Shown: one piece after another, positions 59,060-64,000 of the stretch
Layout of the letters: each line of letters starts with the position of its first letter
How positions within the stretch are numbered: the stretch's first letter is position 1
Assembly (NCBI GenBank): GCA_963789495.1
Contig: CAWBLP010000007.1
Span: 96,646 to 160,645 of the forward strand
Direction: 5' to 3'
Origin: CAWBLP01 sp963789495
Lineage (GTDB): Bacteria > Pseudomonadota > Alphaproteobacteria > Acetobacterales > Acetobacteraceae
DNA length: 64,000 nucleotides
Position numbers and translations under genes: made by a program
Notes under the pieces: generated by a model
Database searches by the model: none
Seen by the model: the letters and a program-made list of their open reading frames with translations, nothing else
Told to the model about the DNA's origin: nothing

Positions 59060-59865
59060 TGGCGGGACCGCTGGACGGCAGCGTGGCGTTGGTGACCGGC
59101 GCCAGCCGGGGCTTGGGCGCGGCGGCAGCCGTTGCCCTGGCGCGGCTGGGCGCGCATGTCGTCGCCACCGCGCGCACCCAGGGCGGGCTGGAGGAGACCG
59201 ACGATGCGGTCCGCGCCGCCGGCGGGGCAGCTACGTTGCTGCCGCTGGATCTGAAGAACGGCACGGAACTCGATGCGATCGGCCCCAGCCTGTTCGAGCG
59301 GTTCGGCCGGTTGGACATCCTGGTCCACAATGCCGGCGTGCTCGGCCAGTTGACCCCGGCCTCGCATATCGTGGAGCGGGACTGGGACGACGTGATCGCG
59401 GTGAACCTCGCGGCGACCTGGCGGCTGATGCGCACCACGGAGCCGCTGCTCCGCCAGGCACCGTCCGGGCGGGCGGTGTTCGTCACCGATGCGCGGGCGC
59501 GGGCGCCGCTCGCCTATTGGGGCGCCTACGGTGCGACCAAGGCCGGCATGGAGCATCTGGTGCTGACCTGGGCGCAGGAGCTGGCCATCACCCGGGTGCG
59601 GGTGAACCTGTTCGACCCCGGCGTGTTCCGCAGCCGGCTGCGCAGCCAGGCCTTTCCGGGAGAGGACCCGGCCTCCCGGACCGGCCCCGAGGCGGCCGCC
59701 GCCGCGCTGGCGCAGCTCTGCTTGCCGGAGGAGACCCGGAGCGGCGCGCTGGAAACGGCCGCTGCATCGCAGCATAGTTCGACTCAGGCAACTAATATCC
59801 TAGACTGGGCGCCATGCTGCCGCCCCGTCACAACCCGTTATCGGACTCCGCCTCGCCGCGCCTGA
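59059..59865 (+). CDS. Short-chain dehydrogenase/reductase
   Basis: 268 residues; ATG overlaps the purF stop (TGATG). NAD(P) motif TGASRGLG at about 14-21, NAGV at about 93, and catalytic YGATK near 155. The usual active-site Ser region is FVTDARARAP, so the Ser position is unusual. The last 50 bases overlap the next gene, and the final residues (DWAPCCRPVTTRYRTPPRRA) do not look SDR-like. Substrate unknown. Confidence 0.82.
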   Translation: MAGPLDGSVALVTGASRGLGAAAAVALARLGAHVVATARTQGGLEETDDAVRAAGGAATLLPLDLKNGTELDAIGPSLFERFGRLDILVHNAGVLGQLTPASHIVERDWDDVIAVNLAATWRLMRTTEPLLRQAPSGRAVFVTDARARAPLAYWGAYGATKAGMEHLVLTWAQELAITRVRVNLFDPGVFRSRLRSQAFPGEDPASRTGPEAAAAALAQLCLPEETRSGALETAAASQHSSTQATNILDWAPCCRPVTTRYRTPPRRA

Positions 59866-60755
59866 CCGTCGCGGTGGTCGGGCTGGGCAATATCGGCGCC
59901 GCACTCGCGGGTTCGTTGCGAGCGGCGGATCGGCATCACGTGGTCGCCTGCGCGCGCCGGCCGCTGTCGCGCCTGCGGCTGGAACGGCCGACCGGCGTGG
60001 TCGAAACCACCCTGGACGCGCTGACCGACCCTGCCCAGGCGGAGCCGGTCGATTGGGTGATGCTCTGCTGCAAGGCGCATCACACCCCCTCCACGGCACC
60101 CTGGCTGGCGCGGCTGTGCACGCCGGCGACCCGGGTCGCGGTGCTGCAGAACGGCATCGACCATGTGGCGCGGGTGGCACCGTTGGTCGGCGGCGCCACC
60201 GTGCTGCCGATGATCGTCTATTACAACGGCGAGCGGCTTGCCGCCGATCATGTCCGACTGCGCCAGGTCGCGGCGCATGACATGGTGACGGCGGATGGTC
60301 CCGACGCCCAGGCGCTGGAACAGGTTCTGTCAGGCACTGGCCTAAACCTGCTGCGCAGTGCGGATTTCGCGACCCTCGCCTGGCGAAAGCTGCTGATCAA
60401 TGTGGTGGTCAATCCGATTACCGCGCTGACCCTGCAGCGCCAGGCCATGCTGCGGCGGCCGGACGTGCACGCGCTGAGCCTGGCCATCCTGGACGAGGCC
60501 ATCGCGGTGGCGCGGGCCGATGGCGCGCGGCTGGCACCGGACGAGGCTGAACGGACGATGGCGACCTTGCTGTCCTATCCGCCGGAGGTTGGCACCTCGA
60601 TGTATTTCGATCGGCTGGCCGAACGGACATTGGAGATCGAGGCGCTGACCGGGGCGATCGTCGCGGCCGGCGAGCGGCACGGTCTTGCGACCCCGATCAA
60701 CCGCAGCTTGCTCACCTTGCTGCGGGCGGTGAGCGATGCCGCTGCCACGGCGTAG
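59814..60755 (+). CDS. Ketopantoate reductase (PanE/ApbA) family oxidoreductase
   Basis: 313 residues. Rossmann motif VVGLGNIGAAL near 22-30, CCKAHHT near 83, VAVLQNGIDH near 105. The catalytic Lys is in the AWRKLLINVVVNPITAL stretch near 185-198. The C-terminal domain has YPPEVGTSMYFDRLAERTLE, where substrate-binding residues sit. Relatives include 2-dehydropantoate 2-reductase; true substrate not certain. Overlaps the SDR by 52 bases. Confidence 0.82.
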   Translation: MLPPRHNPLSDSASPRLTVAVVGLGNIGAALAGSLRAADRHHVVACARRPLSRLRLERPTGVVETTLDALTDPAQAEPVDWVMLCCKAHHTPSTAPWLARLCTPATRVAVLQNGIDHVARVAPLVGGATVLPMIVYYNGERLAADHVRLRQVAAHDMVTADGPDAQALEQVLSGTGLNLLRSADFATLAWRKLLINVVVNPITALTLQRQAMLRRPDVHALSLAILDEAIAVARADGARLAPDEAERTMATLLSYPPEVGTSMYFDRLAERTLEIEALTGAIVAAGERHGLATPINRSLLTLLRAVSDAAATA

Positions 60756-60824
60756 GGGAGGGGGCTGCCGGACGCCGTCGATGCCGGTGCTTCACCGGGC
60801 TCGACGTTGGATTCCTGACGCCGT

Positions 60825-61916
60825 TCAACTGGCCGGCCGATAGCGCCGCATGACCTGCTGGACGCGATCCAGCGGCAGGGCGTGGGCGGTATGTCCTTCG
60901 CGCCCGGTCATCGTCTGCGCCATGCACAGAGCGTTGAGAATCGCTTCCTCCGTCGCCTCGGCCGCGGCCCGGAACAGGTCGGTCATGCCGTCGGGTGCGA
61001 GCATGTGCACCGCGCTGACCGGTGCGTCCGGCCGCACGTGGTTGGCGGTGGAGAACGCCAGGAAGATGTCGCCGCTGCTGTTGGCGCCGAGGCCGCCCAC
61101 CCAGGCCAGGCCGGTCACCGCGCGGCGCGCCAGGCGCTGGCACTGGATCGGGATCAGCGGGGCGTCCGTCGCCAGGATCACGATGATCGAGCCATCCTGC
61201 CCCGGGGCGGCCTGGCGTTGGATCGGATGCGGCGTCGGCACGATATCCGGCCCGATCTCCCGGCCTACCGGCACGCCGTCGATCCGCAGCAGGTCGCGTG
61301 CGCCATAATTGGCCTGGACCAGGGCACCGACCGTGTAGCGCGCGCCTTCCTGCGCCACCACGCGGGACGCGCTGCCGGTGCCGCCCTTGAACCCGTGGCA
61401 CATCATGCCGGTGCCACCGCCGACATTGCCCTCCGCCACCGGTCCGCCGCCGGTCGCCGAATCGAAGGCGCTGAAGGCGTGGTCGATGGTCAGCGGAAAG
61501 CGCTGGCTGTCGCTCAGCCAGCCGTCATAGGTCTCGGCCACCACCGGCAGCAGGAAGGGCTGCGTCACGCCATCCCGCACCCCGAGTGCGCAGATCGCAT
61601 CACGCACCAGACCGACCTGGTGGGTGTTGGTGATGCCGATCGGCGTGCCCAGCATGCCTTGCTCCGCGATCCAGGTTAGCCCGGTCATCTCGCCATTGCC
61701 GTTGAACGAGAACGCGCCCGCGAATACGGGATCGCCCCAGATGGCGCGCCCGCGCGGCCAGATCGCGGTGATGCCGGTGCGCACGACGTCCGGCGTGTCG
61801 CGGATCAGCGTGCACGAACCGACCGTCACCCCCGCCACGTCGGTGATGGCGTTGAACGGGCCGGTCGGCAATGCGCCGACTGTGATCCCGAGGTCGCGCA
61901 GGCGCGCAGGTGTCAT
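60825..61916 (-). CDS. P1 (DmpA/BapA-type) family aminopeptidase
   Basis: 363 residues from ATG 61916 (MTPARLRDLGITVGALPTGP). Characteristic NAITDVAGVTVGSCTL near 22-38, GTPIGITNTHQVGLVRDA, FKGGTGSASRVV. The self-cleavage region GGLGANSSGDIFLAFS near 280 holds the nucleophile Ser. Family members autoprocess into two chains and cleave beta- or D-amino-acyl N-termini. In the given sequence the upstream cupin frame runs into it without a stop. Confidence 0.9.
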   Translation of the reverse strand: MTPARLRDLGITVGALPTGPFNAITDVAGVTVGSCTLIRDTPDVVRTGITAIWPRGRAIWGDPVFAGAFSFNGNGEMTGLTWIAEQGMLGTPIGITNTHQVGLVRDAICALGVRDGVTQPFLLPVVAETYDGWLSDSQRFPLTIDHAFSAFDSATGGGPVAEGNVGGGTGMMCHGFKGGTGSASRVVAQEGARYTVGALVQANYGARDLLRIDGVPVGREIGPDIVPTPHPIQRQAAPGQDGSIIVILATDAPLIPIQCQRLARRAVTGLAWVGGLGANSSGDIFLAFSTANHVRPDAPVSAVHMLAPDGMTDLFRAAAEATEEAILNALCMAQTMTGREGHTAHALPLDRVQQVMRRYRPAS

Positions 61917-62192
61917 GGGGTCGTATCCGGTGGGTGTGAGGGGATCGGAACAGATCCAGGCATCGCCGGGCGCGGTGCGGTCGCCGCCCTGCTCACCCGT
62001 GTTGGCCACGCCACGTGGCTCGACCAGCAGCAGCCGGACTTCCTGGTCTGCGTGGGGCCTGTGCTCGACGCCTTTCGGCACCACGAACATTTCGCCGCGC
62101 GATAGCGTCACCGATCCGTCGCGAAAGTCGATGCGCAGCGTGCCGTCGATGACGATGAACGTTTCGTCCGTTTCGGCGTGATGATGCTGATA
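61913..62192 (-). pseudogene. 3' part of a cupin gene split by IS630
   Basis: Encodes QHHHAETDETFIVIDGTL and RIDFRDGSVTLSRGEMFVVP, then GVEHRPHADQEVRLLLVEPR and TAPGDAWI: the metal-binding half and end of a small cupin. The visible frame has no stop and continues into the peptidase. One extra base would instead end it at TGA 61915-61913, overlapping the peptidase ATG. Confidence 0.8.
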
Positions 62193-63417
62193 CCCCGAGT
62201 TATTGAAATTGCGGGTAGAGCCGCTTGAGCTTGACGCGGGCGTCCGCGTTGGTGAACTGCCAATCGGCCTTGGCGTGCCTTTTGTTGCGGTTCTGCTGCC
62301 ATGCGGCGATCTCTTGGGTCAGCGTCGGTTTGTCGGGGATTTGCCGGTCCAGGCATTGTCTTGACAGCACGCTGATTTCGCACTCGGCCATATCCAGCCA
62401 GCTTCCGTGCTTGGGTGTGTAATGCCACTCGAACCGTTCCACGAGCCGGCGGGCTTCCGCGGGCGGAAAGGCCTCGTACAGCGACGCGGGTTTGTGCGTG
62501 CTGAGATTGTCTTGGATCAGAACGATCTTCTCGGCGCCAGGGAAGTGGATGTCGGACACCTCCTTGAGGACCTGGGCGTAATCGGCGGCGGCGTGGCGGT
62601 CTGTGACCTTGACGTGCCGCCATCCCTCCAGCGGCGCGAACAGCATGAACAGGTTTGCCGTGCCGTTACGCTCATACTCGTAGTCGACGCGCGAGGGATG
62701 CCCTGGCTTCGCCTGGATCGGCACGCGCGTCTCTGCGATCAGTTGCTTTGACGTCTCGTCCAGGCAAACCACCGGGCGCGCTGGGTCGTGCGGGCGCTGA
62801 TAGACTTCGAGTACGTCCTCCATGGCGGCTACGAAGGCCGCGCTGGCGTCCGGCGGAATGACCCATTGTTCTTGCAGGTGGGGCTTGAGAGCGTTTTTTT
62901 TAGCGTCCGCCCGATCGTGTTGTCGCTGGCACGCTCGACGATCTTCAGTTCGACGACCTGTTCTTCCAGCAGTTCAAGGGTCCAGCGCGACCGCCCCCTT
63001 GGCGGCTCGCCGCACGCCAGGGCGATCAGCTTGGCCTCGGCGGCCCCGTCGAAGATGCGTGGCCGGGCCGAGGCGGGCGAATATTTGTGTGTCAGGGCCG
63101 CGTCCAGGCCTTCCTCCACAAGCCGCTGGCGGGTCCGAAGGATCGTGTCGGTGCTGGTGTCCAACGCCTCGGCAATCCGGTTGTCGGGCCATCCCTCGCC
63201 CGCCTCGGAGACGTCGGCCTTCAGCAGGATACGCGCCTTGAGAAGCTTGCGTGCCGGATGCTTGCCTGTTGCGATGAGCGCGTTCAGCCGATCGCGCTCA
63301 TCATCGCTCAGTCTGACGATGTGCTTCCTGGCAGTCTGTTTCCTTGTCACGAATTGGCTCCGTCATTGCCAGGGCATCGATTCGAAGTTTAACCGCTGAG
63401 TCAATGACGTAGGGTAC
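62193..63417 (-). mobile_element. IS630-family insertion sequence
   Basis: About 1,225 bp. The insertion is bracketed by TA at 62191-62192 and 63418-63419, the expected TA target. The ends are imperfect inverted repeats (TACCCCGAGTTATTGA against TACCCTACGTCATTGA, 12 of 16). Excising it with one TA restores the cupin reading frame (GDFV then YQHHHAE). Carries one transposase gene with a frameshift site. Confidence 0.88.
62200..63350 (-). CDS. IS630-family transposase, two frames joined by -1 frameshift
   Basis: OrfA (63350-62829): helix-turn-helix part, IVRLSDDERDRLNALIATGK, RIAEALDTSTDTILRTRQRL. At minus-strand CTAAAAAAAACG (A8, near 62893-62900) a -1 step changes the ending from KKTLSSPTCK to KKNALKPHLQEQWVIPPDAS. 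It then joins orfB (62823-62200): CLDETSKQL, LIQDNLSTHKP and WLDMAECEISVLS give the D, D and E of the DDE site. Frameshift expression is well known in this family. Complete and apparently functional. Confidence 0.92.
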
Positions 63418-63545
63418 TAGACGAAATCTCCCTGCAGCCGTACCACTTTGAACTGGTAGTCGTTCATCTCGGCGATGACCTTCGGCTGCCATTGCTCGTG
63501 GAACAGGTCGAATTTGCTCTCGAGGTTGATCGGCTGGTAGGTCAT
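63418..63545 (-). pseudogene. 5' part of the cupin gene split by IS630
   Basis: ATG 63545 with GGAGG upstream. Encodes MTYQPINLESKFDLFHEQWQ and VIAEMNDYQFKVVRLQGDFV, the N-terminus of a cupin of the kind that continues with a HxH metal site. A TAG made at the IS junction stops it. Confidence 0.8.
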
Positions 63546-63601
63546 GACGCCTCCAGGAATTCGCGGGCGCGACGAAGCCCGCGGGCCGGCTGCAGATAGG
63601 C

Positions 63602-63814
63602 ATGGTGATGCTCAAGACGATGCTGATGACGCTGCCGATCGTGGCTCTATTTGCCTATGCGGTCTACTATCTGCTGGTCGCCTGGCATTTCGGGGATGAC
63701 GTGCAGGTTGGCGCGGCGGGCTATATTGCTATGGGTCTGGGCGTGGCCGGCACACTGGCCCTGGCCGGGGTGCTGATCGTGTTGCTGCTGCGCCGCGGGC
63801 CGGACGAGGACTGA
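63602..63814 (+). CDS. Small membrane protein, two transmembrane helices
   Basis: 70 residues: MVMLKTMLMTLPIVALFAYA with a first helix to about 28, then FGDDVQVGAAGYIAMGLGVA and a second helix to about 64, and a charged tail RRGPDED. Function unknown. Ribosome site weak; starts at residues 3 or 7 are possible. Convergent with hemB. Confidence 0.65.
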   Translation: MVMLKTMLMTLPIVALFAYAVYYLLVAWHFGDDVQVGAAGYIAMGLGVAGTLALAGVLIVLLLRRGPDED

Positions 63815-63816
63815 GC

Positions 63817-63850
63817 AGCAAGCGTCGCGGGCAACGCTCCCGGAGCGTCC
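63817..63850. repeat. Fragment of the large dispersed repeat (end hairpin)
   Basis: GCAAGCGTCGCGGGCAACGC followed by TCCCGGAGCGTCC resembles the terminal GGGGGCAACGCCCCCGACGCTTG hairpin of the full copies. It lies between two convergent genes and could serve as their terminator. Confidence 0.45.
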
Positions 63851-63853
63851 TGC

Positions 63854-64000
63854 CTAGCCCTGCCGCGCAAAATCCATCGCGAAATAGCTCAGAATTAGAT
63901 CGGCGCCGGCGCGCTTGATCGCGCCCAGCGTCTCCCGCACCACGCGGTGCTCATCGATCGCGCCCGCCTGAGCGGCGAACTTGATCATTGCGTATTCACC
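63854..64000 (-). CDS. hemB: Delta-aminolevulinic acid dehydratase (C-terminal part only)
   Basis: The visible 48 residues read GEYAMIKFAAQAG, AIDEHRVVRETLGAIKRAGA and DLILSYFAMDFARQG, ending at TAG 63854. The GEYAMIK and IKRAGADLIL(T/S)YFA patterns are the conserved C-terminus of porphobilinogen synthase. The rest is outside the window. Confidence 0.92.
   Translation of the reverse strand, partial: GEYAMIKFAAQAGAIDEHRVVRETLGAIKRAGADLILSYFAMDFARQG

Overview
The window is a GC-rich (roughly two-thirds G+C by eye), densely packed chromosomal segment. The gene content fits an alphaproteobacterium, most likely Acetobacteraceae/Rhodospirillales: GapR (DUF2312), Coq7, an Imp-type T6SS with two TssC paralogues and TagJ, and an MlaF-like ATPase. 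The genus-level placement is inference from gene content only.

Layout. 1-9.6 kb: housekeeping and catabolic genes (partial TauD/TfdA dioxygenase, PPK2-type polyphosphate:AMP phosphotransferase, coq7-dsbB, a GST, an M20 amidohydrolase, a MaoC-like protein, a VOC dioxygenase-like protein). 9.7-35.2 kb: a type VI secretion locus. On the minus strand are tssA and then tssB-tssC-tssC2-tagJ-tssE-tssF-tssG-methyltransferase, with an OmpA protein and a membrane HELSH protein beyond. On the plus strand are clpV-hcp-hcp. On the minus strand again are tssK-tssL-tssM-tagF-pppA. No tssJ, vgrG, PAAR or fha gene is in the window. 35.4-47.4 kb: gapR, a DUF3574 lipoprotein, an esterase, an IlvD/Edd dehydratase, a hybrid histidine kinase, an IclR regulator, pgpA, a hydrolase and slt. 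47.7-53.4 kb: a cluster of exported low-complexity proteins around an outer-membrane beta-barrel gene, with a perfect FNR/FixK-type palindrome between divergent genes; one member is split by an ISAs1-family element. 53.7-60.8 kb: mlaF-like ATPase, exported protein, radA, cvpA-purF, an SDR and a ketopantoate-reductase-like gene. 60.8-64 kb: a P1 (DmpA-type) peptidase, a cupin gene split by an IS630-family element, a small membrane protein and the 3' end of hemB.

Two window-wide features matter for any reader. First, a family of about 220-250 bp, multi-hairpin, quasi-palindromic intergenic repeats occurs in four copies plus two fragments. The central stem is kept by matched changes on both arms, and two members sit inside the T6SS operon. 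Second, many genes (methyltransferase, tssG, tssF, both tssC, tssM, second hcp, DUF3574, RD-repeat gene) change reading frame one or more times while conserved protein sequence continues. Nearly all the steps equal one extra base. The simplest reading is sequence error in an intact locus; real decay cannot be excluded from the sequence alone.
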